From Prado023 sp963736425 (GTDB taxonomy: Bacteria; Actinomycetota; Actinomycetes; S36-B12; CAIYMF01): a stretch of 56,174 nt of DNA. The position numbers and the translations under genes were made by a program. The stretch lies in the NCBI GenBank assembly GCA_963736425.1, contig CAVTOX010000011.1, positions 1 to 56,174 on the forward strand, read 5' to 3'. Below the pieces are notes generated by a model. The model worked only from the letters and a program-made list of their open reading frames with translations, did not search any database and had not been told where the DNA came from. Positions 15,083 to 25,322 of this stretch are shown here, in pieces; the stretch's first letter is position 1; the number at the start of each line of letters is the position of its first letter.

Positions 15083-16424
15083 GTGCCGATCGCCCTGTTC
15101 CCTGCCACGGGGATGGCGTCGGACTCTGGGGCCATGGCGCCGTCGGGCTGGCTGGCCGTGGCGATCTTCGTCGGGGTGTACGTCCTGGTGGCCACGGAGC
15201 GGGTGCACCGGGTGGCCGCCGCGCTGGGTGGCGCTGGGCTGGTCCTCGCCTTCGGGATCGTCGACTCCGAGGCAGGCGTTCTACTCCCGGGAGACCGGCA
15301 TCGACTGGGACGTCATCTTCCTGCTGCTCGGGATGATGCTGGTCGTCGGCATCCTCCGGCGGACTGGTGCGTTCGAGTACATGGCGATCCGCTCGGCGAA
15401 GCTCGCCGGCGGGCAACCCCGCCGACTGCTGGTCCTGCTGCTCCTGATGACGGCCGGCGCCTCGGCCCTGTTGGACAACGTGACGACCGTCCTGCTGATC
15501 GCCCCGCTGACCATCTCCGTCTGCCGGCAGCTGGGCATCCCTCCGGTCCCGTTCCTGCTGGCCGAGGCGTTCGCCTCGAACATCGGGGGAGCAGCGACCC
15601 TCGTGGGAGACCCGCCGAACATCATCATCGCCAGCCGTGCGAACCTGACGTTCGCCGACTTCCTGGTGCACATGGCCCCCGTGATCCTGGTGGTCCTCGC
15701 CGCCTTCGTGGGGCTGGCCATGTGGATGTTCCGCGCCGACCTGCGCGGGAGACCCGAACATGCCGAGGCCCTGGCCGCGATGGACGAGGACGCCGCCATC
15801 ACCGACCGGCGGATGTTGATCGCCTCGGTCGTGGTCCTGGCAGCCATCGTGGTCGGGTTCCTCACCCAGCGCCAGACCGGGCTGTCCCCCGCGGTGGTCG
15901 CGCTTCTCGGCGCCGGGGTGCTGATCCTGCTCTCCCCGCTGCGGGTCGGGGAGCTGCTCAAGGAGGTCGAGTGGGAGACCCTGGCGTTCTTCATGGGCCT
16001 GTTCATCGTCGTCGGCGCCCTGGTCCGGGTCGGGGCGCTGGAGGCCCTCGCCGCCCGGATCGCCGATCTCACCGGCGCTGCCGTGGCACCCACCCTGATG
16101 GTCGTGCTCGGGGGCTCGGCGGTCGCCTCGGCCGTCGTCGACAACATCCCCTTCGTGACCGCGATGACGCCCGTGGTCGACTCGCTGATCGCCACCAATC
16201 CCGCCCTGGGCACTGACGGGGCGCTCTGGTGGTCGCTGGCCCTTGGCGCTGACCTCGGCGGGAACGCCACCCTCATCGGTGCCAGCGCCAACGTCGTGAT
16301 CGTCGGGGTCGCGGCCAAGAACGGCATCACGATCACGTTCGCCCAGTGGCTGCGCTATGGCATCCCCACGGCGGTGCTGTCCATCGCCATCTGCGCCCCG
16401 TACCTGCTGCTGCGCTACGCCTGA
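15083..16424 (+). pseudogene. ArsB/NhaD-type ion transporter, one-base frameshift near the N-terminus
   Basis: The N-terminus reads from GTG 15083 (or ATG 15134) through LAVAIFVGVYVLVATERVHR. Near 15268-15272 an extra base shifts the frame, after which DSEQAFYSRETGIDWDVIF and the rest continue to 16424. Family marks are ALLDNVTTVLLIAPLT, NIGGAATLVGDPPNIIIASR and the repeated DNIPFVTAM and LGADLGGNATLIGASANVV, with about 11-12 helices. Members export arsenite or exchange Na+/H+. No arsenic genes lie nearby, so the substrate is open. Apart from the shift the gene looks functional. Confidence 0.85.
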
Positions 16425-16451
16425 GCCGGGCGTCCGGCCCCCGGACATGGC

Positions 16452-16481
16452 GACGCCCCCGGCCGATCGACCGGGGGCGTC
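16452..16481. terminator. Bidirectional hairpin between convergent genes
   Basis: GACGCCCCCGG (16452-16462) and CCGGGGGCGTC (16471-16481) form a perfect 11-bp stem with an 8-base loop. It lies between the transporter stop and the convergent CMD-like gene and can serve both. Confidence 0.8.
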
Positions 16482-16496
16482 AGAGGTCGTGGAGGC

Positions 16497-16812
16497 TCAG
16501 GCCTCCTCGGCCATGGCTTCCTCGAGCGTCGATCTCGAACCCGAGCGCTTCGGCCATGTTGCGCGCCGCGGAGATGACCCTCGGGACGCCCACGATCGGG
16601 GCGACGGCGATCAGGACGCTGCGGGCGTCCTCGAGCAGCAGCAGCGTGCCTTCGGCTGCCCGCAGGGTGGCCAGGTAGGAGGCAGGCGGAGCATCCACAG
16701 CCACCAGGGCCGCGAGTCGAACCATCAGGACGGCTTCGAGGCTGTTGTCGAGGTTCGACAGGGAGACCGCGTTGATCCCGACGATGGTGTCGAGCAGGGG
16801 GTTCTCGGACAT
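16497..16812 (-). CDS. Carboxymuconolactone-decarboxylase (AhpD-like) family protein
   Basis: About 105 residues from ATG 16812: LLDTIVGINAVSLSNLDN, LMVRLAALVAVDAPPASYL, VLIAVAPIVGVPRVISAARN. This is the all-helical CMD/AhpD fold in the actinobacterial form that lacks the CxxC of peroxidatic AhpD, so catalysis is doubtful. Near 16526-16530 one base too many breaks the last residues. The alternative frame ends LEEAMAEEA at 16497, the acidic tail expected for this family, whereas the unbroken frame runs on to 16480 through a nonsense end. A role in redox balance is only a family association. Confidence 0.7.
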
Positions 16813-16933
16813 GCAGGTGTTCCTCTCAGGGGTGCTCCTCGCCATTGGCGGGCGCAGGTGATCGGGTGCCGGGGAGTACCCACGGCACCCGACGACCCTG
16901 TCACGGATCCGTGGGCGGCGCCAGGCCTGCCGG

Positions 16934-17260
16934 TCAGCGCGGGGAGTCCAGGACCGCGCGCGCCCGGGCCACATCCTCGGCCCACACCATGACCCGCGGC
17001 CCCTCGGTGGTTGTCACCTCGCGGCAGCGCACCCCTGCGGCCGTCAGCCGTCCGGCAACGTCGCGGGAGGCTCGCGCGTTCGCCGGGCTGGCGACGGGGA
17101 TCATCAGGCCGTACTCCTCGGCGCTGCCCTGGCGCGCGGGACCCTCGATCAGCGACGTCCCGCTCTGACTGGCCCAGCGGGCCACCAGCGCGAGCCCGCC
17201 GAGGGCCATCAGGGCGAGCATCGGCCCGAAGAGGAACGAGTACGAACCCCAGTTGCCCAC
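16934..17260 (-). CDS. Small membrane protein with DUF2007-like domain
   Basis: 108 residues: one N-terminal membrane helix (SYSFLFGPMLALMALGGLAL) and a cytoplasmic domain with the alpha-beta pattern of DUF2007 signal-transducing-like proteins (ANARASRDVAGRLTAAGVRC, VMVWAEDVARARAVL). No catalytic residues can be named. It sits between the CMD-like gene and a strong terminator, on the same strand as both neighbours. Confidence 0.6.
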   Translation of the reverse strand: MGNWGSYSFLFGPMLALMALGGLALVARWASQSGTSLIEGPARQGSAEEYGLMIPVASPANARASRDVAGRLTAAGVRCREVTTTEGPRVMVWAEDVARARAVLDSPR

Positions 17261-17321
17261 GCCCCGATTGTGCGCCGGGTCGGTCGCCAGCGCGCGACCC
17301 GTCGCCGTCCCCCGGACATGA

Positions 17322-17357
17322 CCAGGGGCGCCCGTCCGCGTGGACGGGCGCCCCTGG
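17322..17357 (-). terminator. Strong hairpin terminator after the purine permease
   Basis: A perfect 16-bp stem, CCAGGGGCGCCCGTCC (17322-17337) with GGACGGGCGCCCCTGG (17342-17357), and a 4-base loop lie 18 bases past the permease stop. There is no T tract, as is common in actinobacteria. Confidence 0.85.
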
Positions 17358-17374
17358 GGACGGACTGTGAAGGG

Positions 17375-18900
17375 TCAGCCGGTGACGGAGTCCAGCAGCT
17401 GTGTCACCGGATCGATGGCGAAGTAGACGACGAACGCCGCCGAGACGATCCACAGCAGGCCCGGGATCTGGCGGGTCTTGCCCGTGGCGACCTGCAGGAC
17501 CGTGTAGGTGATGATGCCCGCGCCGATGCCGTTGGCGATCGAGTAGGTGAACGGCATGAGGATGATCGTCAGGAAGGCCGGGATCCCGATCGTGTAGTCG
17601 TCGAACGGGATGTGCTTGATCTGGGTCATCATCAGGAAGCCCACGATCACCAGGGCGGGGGTGGCCGCCTCGTAGGGGACCACCGACACCAGCGGCGTGA
17701 CGAACATCGCCAGCAGGAACAGCACGCCCGCGACGATCGCCGCGATGCCGGTGCGGGCGCCCTCGCCGATGCCGGCAGCGCTCTCGATGTAGCTGGTGTT
17801 GCTCGACACCGAGGCGGCGCCGCCGACCGCGGCAGCGGCCGAGTCCACGAGCAGGATCGCCTCGAGGTGCGGGATGCTGTCGTCCTCGCCGGTCAGCTCA
17901 GCCTCGTGGGACAGCCCGGTGACGGTGCCGATCGTGTCGAAGAAGTCCGAGAGCAGCAGGGAGAACACGAACAGCGACGCAGTCACGATGCCCACCGCGC
18001 TGAAGGCCCCAACGAGGGAGAACTGCCCGAGGATGCTCAGGTCCGGCGTGCTGAACCACGTGTCCGGGAAGCGCGGGACGTTCAGCGCCCACCCGACCGG
18101 GTTGTTCGGGGTGTCCGGGTTGCCGTCGTTGAACGGGCCGATCTCCAGGACCGCCTCGAGGAGGATGGCCAGTGCCGCGGTGGCGAGGATCCCGATCAGG
18201 ATCGCGCCCTTCACCCGCTTGGTGACCAGCACGATCATCAGCAGCAGCCCGAAGACGAACACGAGCGCTCGGCCAGCCGCGCAGCGCGCCGTTGACGCCG
18301 AAGGAGATCAGCGGGACACCCGGGCGCACGATGCCGGCGTCCACCAGGCCGATCAGGGCGATGAACAGGCCGATCCCGACGCCGATCGCGTACTTCAGCG
18401 GCTCGGGGATGATGCTGAACACCTTGACGCGCAGGCCGGTGAGCACCAGGGCGAAGATGATGATGCCCTCGAGGACCACCAGGCCCATCGCCTGCGGCCA
18501 GGTCATCAGCGGGGCGATCGTGAAGGCCAGGAAGCTGTTGAGGCCCAGGCCGGCGGCGATCGCCAGGGGGAAGCGCCCGATGGCGCCCATGGCGATCGTC
18601 AGGATGCCGGCGACCAGCGCGGTGGCACCGGCCACGAGGCCGATGGAGACGACGGGGTTGTCCCCGCCGCCGATGTAGGTCCCGTTGACGTCCTGGGCGG
18701 TGCCGATGATCAGCGGGTTCAGCACGACGATGTAGGCCATCGTGAAGAAGGTGACCAGGCCGCCGCGGAACTCGGTGCCGAGCGTGGACCCGCGTCGGGT
18801 CAGCTCGAACCAGCGGTCCCAGGCGGGGAGGTCGGTGCGGGTGGGGGGATTCTGCTGCCAGGTCAGGGACTTCTGCCTGGTCTGTGGGGTTGGGGTTCAC
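17375..18900 (-). pseudogene. NCS2/AzgA-type purine permease, two frameshifts
   Basis: Read from GTG 18900, a short hydrophilic start leads, after a break at the six-C run near 18843-18848, into RWFELTRRGSTLGTEFRGG and the family marks MAYIVVLNPLIIG and GLNSFLAFTIAPLMTW. A second break near 18262-18270 separates GVNGALRGWP from LVFVFGLLLMIVLVTKR, after which the frame is clean to 17375. Joined, the protein has about 500 residues and 12-14 helices, as expected for guanine/hypoxanthine or adenine permeases of the AzgA/PbuG group. Both breaks fall in short repeats or homopolymers, so sequence error is possible. Confidence 0.82.
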
Positions 18901-19052
18901 GGGCGCCAAGTGTAGGTCGGCCCGATGGGCTGGCCGTTTCAGCTGTGTTGCAGCCGCGTGTCGGGGCCGGCGGTCCAGGTCACGGTTGTGTGACGGGCAG
19001 CGGCTGGCGCTGGTGAGGCGGCTCACGTGCGGGCGTCCCGGCCGGAGCGCCG

Positions 19053-19070
19053 CCGGGTCACTTGACCCGG
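19053..19070. repeat. Palindrome spanning the nuclease stop codon
   Basis: CCGGGTCA-CT-TGACCCGG, 8-bp arms and a 2-base centre, includes the TGA of the nuclease gene (19058-19060). The loop is too short for a classical terminator, so it may be a protein site or chance. Confidence 0.5.
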
Positions 19071-20909
19071 ACAGTCACCGGCGCCGAGTACGCGCCGTAC
19101 CCCTTCGCGTTGCGGGCCTGGACCTTCACCACGTACGTCCTGCCCCTGAGCAGCTTCTTGGTCCGGCACTTCAGCGTGCGCGCCTTGGCCGTGCACGACG
19201 TGCGGTACTTCAGCGACTTGCCCGGAGCTCAGGTAGACCCTGCGCGCGGTACTTGGTGATCTTCTTGGTGCCGTTCGGCGCCGGGGCGGACCAGCGCACC
19301 GTGACGCGCTTGGACTTCGCGGTGGCCCGCACGGCGCTGGGTGCGGCCGGTCGATTGGTGGGGGCCAGCGGCCACGGGCGGCGGCTGGCGCCGCGGCCGT
19401 CGCTGGCGTCGTCAGCGGGCCGCTGACCGGCATCCCGGCGCAGCTGAACGCCCCCCACGCGCGGCAGTCGACCGGGGCATGGTTGAGGTTGACCAGCGTG
19501 AGGTGGTCACCGGTGTTGGCCAGCAGGCTCGCGGTGCGACCCAGGAAGAGGGTGTCGGCGGTGTCGACGCCGACGCCCATCGACAGGCGCAGGGTGCCCC
19601 CGGCGGGGATCACCGTGGCCGGCGGGAACGGGTACTGCGAGCCCTGCCTGCCCGAAGGCGTACCCGCCCAGGCTGACCGGCGCGCCCGTGGTGTTGCGGA
19701 ACTCGACGTACTCGCTGGCCGCGGTGTCGGTCCCGGGCGGGTCGTACTGCACGGCGCCGATCACGACCCGTGCCGACGAGCGGGTCGCCGCACGCGGCCG
19801 GGTCGCACGGGTAGTCGAACCAGGCGCGCAGGTTGCCGTAGGCGTAGCCCGGCTGGGCGTCGTACACGTAGGCGCCGTCGCCGTAGAAGTAGCCGGCCGC
19901 CGGGTCCCAGTTGGCGAACATCTGGGTCGGTCCGCCGAAGTGGAAGTCGCGCGGCGTGGGGGTTCCCGGGGCCCCGGAGCCGGTGAAGATGCGGATGTGG
20001 TCGCGCGGGCCGATCACGGTCCCGACAGGCAGGGTGAAGGTGGTCAGCGAGGAGTCGCGCACCGTCCAGCCGCTGACGTCCAGGGCGGCATCGGAGTCGT
20101 TGAGCACGACCACGTACTCGTTGTTGGCGTCGTCGCCGATCGGGTCCGAGACGACCCACGTCCGAACCGCGGCCGGGGCCGAGGCTGCCGCAGTAGCTCG
20201 CCGACCAGAGGCCCACCCCGCGCGCGGCGGCGTCGTCGACGAGCCGCCGGTACTCCAGGTTGTGGGCGTACTCCGGCTTCTCGGTGTCGCGCGACGCTGT
20301 GCGGGAACCACATCGCGTGGCCCCCGGCGAGGACCGCGCGCCCGGCGTCCACCCAGGTCCCCGGTGGCGTCCTCGGTAGTACACCGAGCGGGCCAGCCTG
20401 CCGCCGGAGTAGTCGGCCTCGACCGAGCGCACGTTGATCGAGCGCAGCTGCACCGGGGTGCCCGTGGGCAGGACGGCCTTGAGCGCGTCGGTGGCGGCGC
20501 TGGCCCGGCACTGCTCGAGGGCCGAGCCCCCGGAGGCGCCGGCCTTCTCCGGGGCCTGGATGCCGCTGAGCCGGACGCGGCAGCCGTCGAGGTCGTTGTC
20601 GGCGACGGGCATCGTGCCGTCGGGGTTGATGCGCTCGGCGCAGTAGGAGCCGCGGGCACGCCGGGTCGAGGGACGCGGTGGCGCGATGAACCCGGGATCG
20701 GCGGCGGTCTGGATGTCGACGATCACGGTGTCGCCGTCGGCGACGCTGCGGATGACCCCGGTCTCCCACGTCTGCTCGGCCTGGGGGGTGATGGCGCTCG
20801 AGGTCGATGCCAGCGGCGACAGGCCCCCGAGCAGCAGAGCGGTGAGCGTGCCGGCGACGACGGCACGCCGACGCGCTGGACAGCGCGACGCTGCCGTGCT
20901 CCCACCCAT
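19058..20909 (-). pseudogene. Secreted SNase-like nuclease with lamin-tail and Fn3-like regions, about seven frame breaks
   Basis: ATG 20909 opens a signal peptide and a thermonuclease (SNase) region: ETGVIRSVADGDTVIVDIQT, VRLSGIQAPEK, then YAHNLEYRRLVDDAAARGVG. A first lamin-tail domain follows (NNEYVVVLNDSDAALDVSGW, VRDSSLTTF, PRDHIRIFTGSG), then a second (YVEFRNTTGAPVSLGGYAFG), and a C-terminal Fn3-like segment (KRVTVRWSAPAPNGTKKITK, RTYVVKVQARNAKGYGAYSA). The pieces lie in different frames with changes near 20370, 20290, 20175, 19790, 19630, 19400 and 19230. This density suggests a dead gene or poor local sequence. The architecture matches extracellular DNA-degrading enzymes. Confidence 0.7.
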
Positions 20910-21092
20910 CCCTGCGATCCATCTGTCCCCCCGGACATCGACGCCTCGGTGAGCCGAACGTAGCAGGACCGCGCGCTGCCTTGGGATATCCGGGGGAAGG
21001 GTGTGGATATCGCGACGTGCAAGGGCGCACGGCGCGTCGAGCGCGCTCGTGTCGGCGATGCGCGTGTCAGAGGGCTGGGGTTGGATCAGCGC

Positions 21093-22150
21093 ATGGCAGC
21101 CATCACCGCTGAGGGTCTGGTCAAGGTGTTCCCGAGCCGGTCGGGCGAGGTTCGCGCCCTCGACGGCGTGGACCTCGAGGTCCCGACCGGGTCGGTGCTG
21201 GGGCTGCTCGGCCCGAACGGTGCGGGCAAGACCACCGCCGTGCGCATCCTGACCACCCTGCTGACCCCGGACTCCGGGCGGGCCACGGTCAACGGCATCG
21301 ATGTCGCCACCGACCCCCAGGGGGTGCGCCGCTCGATCGGGCTGTCGGGCCAGTACGCGGCCGTCGACGAGTACCTCACGGGCCGGGAGAACCTGGTGAT
21401 GGTGGGGCGGCTGTACCACTTCGACATGGCCGCGTCGCGATCCCGCGCCACCGAGCTGCTCGAGCAGTTCGACCTCGTGGAGGCCGCCGACCGACCCGCC
21501 AAGACCTACTCGGGGGGCATGCGCCGCAGGCTGGATCTCGCTGGCGCGCTGGTCGCCCGGCCGCCGATCATCTTCCTGGACGAGCCGACCACGGGCCTCG
21601 ACCCACGCAGCCGGATCGGCCTGTGGGAGGTCATCGAGGGGCTGGTCGCGCAGGGGACGACCGTCCTGCTGACCACCCAGTACCTCGACGAGGCCGACAA
21701 GCTGGCCGACTCCATCGCCGTCGTCGATCGCGGCCGGGTGATCGCCCGGGGGACCTCCGACGAGCTCAAGGCCCAGGTGGGCGGCGAGCGGCTGGCCGTC
21801 ACGGTGGCCGCGGGCCAGGTCTGGGACGCGCGCGAGGTCCTGTCCGGGCTGGCCAACGGCGTCATCGACGTCGACGAGCACTCCCGGCAGCTCGTCGCCC
21901 CGGTGGCCGGGGGCGCCACCGCCCTGCTCGAGGCGGTCCGCGCCTTCGACGAGAAGGGCGTGCACATCCTCGACATCGGCGTGCGGCGGCCCACCCTCGA
22001 CGACGTGTTCCTCGAGCTCACCGGGCACCACGCGGAGGCCGACGAGGCATCCACGCGCGTCAGCTCCGGCGGCGGAGCGCGGGGACCGCACCGCTGCGAC
22101 CCCCGAGGGCCCACCGAAGTCCGACACGAGGGAGGGGACCACACCGATGA
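21093..22150 (+). CDS. DrrA-type ABC exporter ATPase, probable frame error at the 3' end
   Basis: An ABC-2 type ATP-binding subunit: Walker A GLLGPNGAGKTTAV, Q-loop SGQYAAVDEYLTG, signature YSGGMRRRLDLAGALV, Walker B IIFLDEPTTGLDP, H-loop TTQYLDEADKLAD and the DrrA C-terminal PTLDDVFLELTG. ATG 21093 precedes the domain by 5 residues; earlier in-frame codons are not needed. The frame does not stop at the permease but runs to 22553 inside it, which is unnatural. A shift near 22040-22090 into the second frame would end it at TGA 22148-22150, giving an ATGA overlap with the permease start. It pairs with that permease to export a lipid, drug or metabolite. Confidence 0.85.
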
Positions 22151-22953
22151 GCGCCCTGGGACAGACCCTGTCCGACACCCGGACCATCACCTGGCGCAAC
22201 GTCACGCGCCTGCGCCGTCAGCCCGACTCGATCGTCTTCGGGATCATCCAGTCGATCATGTTCGTGCTGCTGTTCGCGTTCGTCTTCGGCGGCGCGATCG
22301 AGGTGCCCGGTGGCGGGGACTACACCGACTACCTCATGGGCGGGATCTTCGTGCAGACCGTGGCCTTCACCTGCGCCACGACCTGCATCGCGATGGCCGA
22401 CGACCTCTCCCGCGGGCTGTTCGACCGGTTCCGCTCGCTGCCGATGGCCCGGTCGGCGGTCCTGGCGGGGCGCACGTTCGCCGACCTCGCGTTCGCCGGG
22501 GTCACCACCGCGGCCATGGCCCTGACCGGGCTCCTGGTCGGCTGGCGGACTGACGCTCCGGCCGTCAGCGTGCTGGGCGCCTTCGCCCTGCTCGCGCTGT
22601 TCGCGTACTCGTTCCTGTGGATCGGCGCCGTCATCGGCCTCTCGGTGCGCAGCGTGGAGGTGGCCCAGACCGCCGGGCTCATCTGGCTGTTCCCGCTGAC
22701 GTTCCTGTCCAACGCGTTCGTCCCGCTGGAGACGATGCCCTCGTGGCTCCAGCCCGTGGCGGCATGGAACCCGATCAGCGCGGTGGCCGCCGCGGTCCGC
22801 GAGCTCTTCGGCAACGTCCCGCCCAACTACCAGGCCCCGGACTACTGGCCGCTGCAGAACCCGGTCCTCGCCTCAGTCCTCTGGTGCCTGGTCCTGCTGG
22901 CCATCTTCGTGCCGCTGGGCGTCGCCCGGTACCGCCGGGCGGCCTCCCGCTGA
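22147..22953 (+). CDS. DrrB-type ABC-2 permease
   Basis: 268 residues with six hydrophobic helices, typical of ABC-2 membrane subunits: TWRNVTRLRRQPDSIVFGII at the N-terminus, the ATTCIAMADDLSRGLFDRFR cytoplasmic loop, and FLSNAFVPLETMPSWLQPVA before the last helices. GGAGGGG stands nine bases before ATG 22147. With the ATPase directly upstream it would form a two-gene exporter like daunorubicin DrrAB. No biosynthetic cluster is nearby, so the cargo is unknown. The gene is convergent with the YbhN-type gene, which ends 5 bases away. Confidence 0.88.
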   Translation: MSALGQTLSDTRTITWRNVTRLRRQPDSIVFGIIQSIMFVLLFAFVFGGAIEVPGGGDYTDYLMGGIFVQTVAFTCATTCIAMADDLSRGLFDRFRSLPMARSAVLAGRTFADLAFAGVTTAAMALTGLLVGWRTDAPAVSVLGAFALLALFAYSFLWIGAVIGLSVRSVEVAQTAGLIWLFPLTFLSNAFVPLETMPSWLQPVAAWNPISAVAAAVRELFGNVPPNYQAPDYWPLQNPVLASVLWCLVLLAIFVPLGVARYRRAASR

Positions 22954-22957
22954 CGGA

Positions 22958-24147
22958 TCAGGCGCCCGGACCGGCGGTGATCACGTCGGGGTCCTCAGGC
23001 ACGGTCATGACCGTGTCACGGCGCACCCGGTAGCGCCACACGAAGAACATGGCGGCGCCCACCGGCATCGGCAGCAGCCAGGTGACCACCCGGTAGAGCA
23101 GGATCGCGGCTGTCATGGCTGACTGGTCGGCATCGCTGGTCAGGCTCATGATCGTGAACAGGGTGGGTGCCGCCAGGGCGCTCTTGCCGGGGATGGGCAG
23201 GATGTTGACCACCATCAGGAAACCGCAGGCCAGCAGCGCCGTCGCCAGCGGGACCGTGGTGGGGCCCAGGCCGCTGAACCGCATGGCCATCAGCAGGACC
23301 ACGACATTGCCCAGGGCCCAGGTGGCGTTGGAGGCCGTCAGGGACGGGCCGTTGGTGCTCACCGTCGCGCGTGTGCGCTGGCCGAAGCTGACGACGCTGC
23401 GCTCGATGTCGCCGGCCGGCGTGCGATGGAACAGGCCCATCACCCAGGCGACGGCTGAGTTCATGCGCCGGCCGATGCTGTGTGCCACGGCGTCGCTGCT
23501 GGATGACCCTGAGCATCAGCCAGCAGACGATCACGAACGCGATGGTGAGGCCGACGAACCACCAGACCTGGCGTCGAGGTCGCAGTGCCCGCGACGATCA
23601 CCGCCAGGAGCCCGACGATCGGCATGAAGAAGATGGCGACGTAGCGCAGCACCATCGAGACCAGCACCGACGCGCCCGACTGCTCGTCGGAGAACCCGTA
23701 GGTCCGGTACATCGCGAACCTGATCACGTAGTCCCCCGGCGGGGGCACCACGAACGCCGTCATCTGGCTCGTGGCCGAGGACTCGAAGCCCTGGTAGAGG
23801 GTCAGGCCGGGCAGCGACGCCTTGGCCGCCCACCCAAGGACGACCATGAGGATCAGGCCAGACACGACCAGTGCCGCGATCTCCGCCGCGGTCAGTGCCT
23901 TCAGGGCTGATTGCACCTCGGCCCAGCTGATCTCACTGGGCAGGACGACGAAGAACGCGTAGTACACCAGGGCCAGGGTGATGAGCACCGCGACGAGCTT
24001 CACGAAACGCTTGTTGCGCACCAGTCGGGAGACCGGGCCGCGCGCTGCTCGGTCGCCTGCGCCCTGGGACTCTCGGGCTCGGACGCCGCGTCCGCCTGCC
24101 CGTCGTCGGCGGGCAGTCGTCGGCGCCGGGTCCTGCTCCTGGGTCAT
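22958..24147 (-). pseudogene. YbhN/UPF0104-type (lysylphosphatidylglycerol synthase TM) membrane protein, two frameshifts
   Basis: From ATG 24147 (AGGAGG five bases upstream) a basic N-terminus leads into membrane helices (FVKLVAVLITLALVYYAFFV) and the family segments TLYQGFESSATSQMTAFVVP and PPPGDYVIRFAMYRTYGFS. The frame is lost near 23575, continues in a second (LTIAFVIVCWLMLRVIQ) and returns near 23495 to finish AHSIGRRMNSAVAWVMGLFH, PIPGKSALAAPTLFTIMSL and a basic tail to 22958. Joined length is about 395 residues with 8-9 helices. Members include flippase-like and MprF-like membrane proteins; the exact role is unknown. Confidence 0.78.
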
Positions 24148-24388
24148 CGCGCCTCCTGCGGTCGGGACACTCGCGCGCCTCAGGGGTGCCCAGCCCGTCG
24201 AGGCGGGGCAGTTCGACAGTAGCAGCGACCCATGCAGCTCGACCCTCGTCTCGACGTTCGACCCTCCTCGCGGCGCGCCCCGGCCCGTTCGGTGTCGTTC
24301 GGCGTCGGGAATCCCCACGGCAGTAGTCTCGTTGAACCTGACGGCCAGCCGGTCGCGAGAGGCGCCGGCTCGAGGTGAGGGAGAAGTC

Positions 24389-25286
24389 GTGACAGCGGGG
24401 TCCTACCGACTCGAGCCAGACCGCCCGGAGCTGGGCGCCCCGGTGCTGGTCCATGGGCTGACCGGCTTCATGGACGCAGGGGGCGCGAGCCGTCTGGCCA
24501 TCGAGCACCTGCTGGAGAGCTGCGAGCACACGCGCGTGGCCACGTTCGACATCGACTCCCTGTTCGACTACCGCGGACGCCGGCCCCGAACCGTGTTCGA
24601 CTCCGACCACTACGAGTCCGTTGACGATGCCCGAGCTGGTCGTCGACGCGGCGGTCGACGAACGCGGCGAGAGGTTCCTGGTCCTGCACGGCTCCGAGCC
24701 GGACACCGCGTGGGGCGCCGTCAGCAACGGGATCGTCCGACTGGTCGAGGCCCTGGGCGTGCGCCTGGTCGTGGGGATGCACGCGATCCCCTGGCCGGCC
24801 CCGCACACGCGTCCCATCAACGTCACGGTGCACGCCAACGACCCGACGCTGACCGTCGGCACCCAACCCTGGGTCGGCTCGTTGGAGGTGCCCGGAAGCC
24901 TCGCCGCGCTCCTCGAGCTCAGGCTCGGCGAGCAGGACCGGCCCGCGATGGGCTTCGCCGCGCACGTTCCGCACTACCTCGTGCAGGCGGAGTTCCCGCG
25001 TGGCGCGCTCGCCCTGCTGCAGTCCCTGTCCGCAGCGACGGGCATGGCCGTGCCCCTCGACGAGCTGCGCGACGCCGCCGAGGAGTCCGACGCCGACATC
25101 TCCATCCAGATCGCGTCCAACCCGGAGAACATGGAGGCGGTCACCACCCTCGAGGAGCAGTACGACGCGATGATGGCCAGTCGGGCCAACCAGCCGCCTG
25201 GGTCCGACGCCCTGCCCACCGACACCGACATCGCGGCGCAGGTGGAGGCCTTCCTCGCCCAGCTCGACCAGGGCGATCCGCAGTGA
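24389..25286 (+). pseudogene. PAC2-family protein (proteasome-assembly-chaperone-like), one frameshift
   Basis: GTG 24389 with GAGGGAGAA upstream opens GAPVLVHGLTGFMDAGGASR, the family N-terminus, followed by TFDIDSLFDYRGRRP. Near 24622 an extra base breaks the frame; the second frame resumes MPELVVDAAVDERGERFLVL and continues (VVGMHAIPWPAPHTRPINV, MGFAAHVPHYLVQ) to TGA 25284-25286. Joined length is about 298 residues, as in Rv2125-type PAC2 proteins of actinobacteria. The family is structurally related to proteasome assembly chaperones, but its bacterial role is not settled. No proteasome genes lie in this window. Confidence 0.8.
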
Positions 25287-25322
25287 ATCCACCGGGCGCT
25301 GCAGCCCGAGGGCTCCGATCCG

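Noticed and set aside
15083..16424. Naming the transporter arsB and calling an arsenic-resistance locus
   Set aside because: No arsR, arsC or acr3 gene is nearby, and the family also contains Na+/H+ antiporters.
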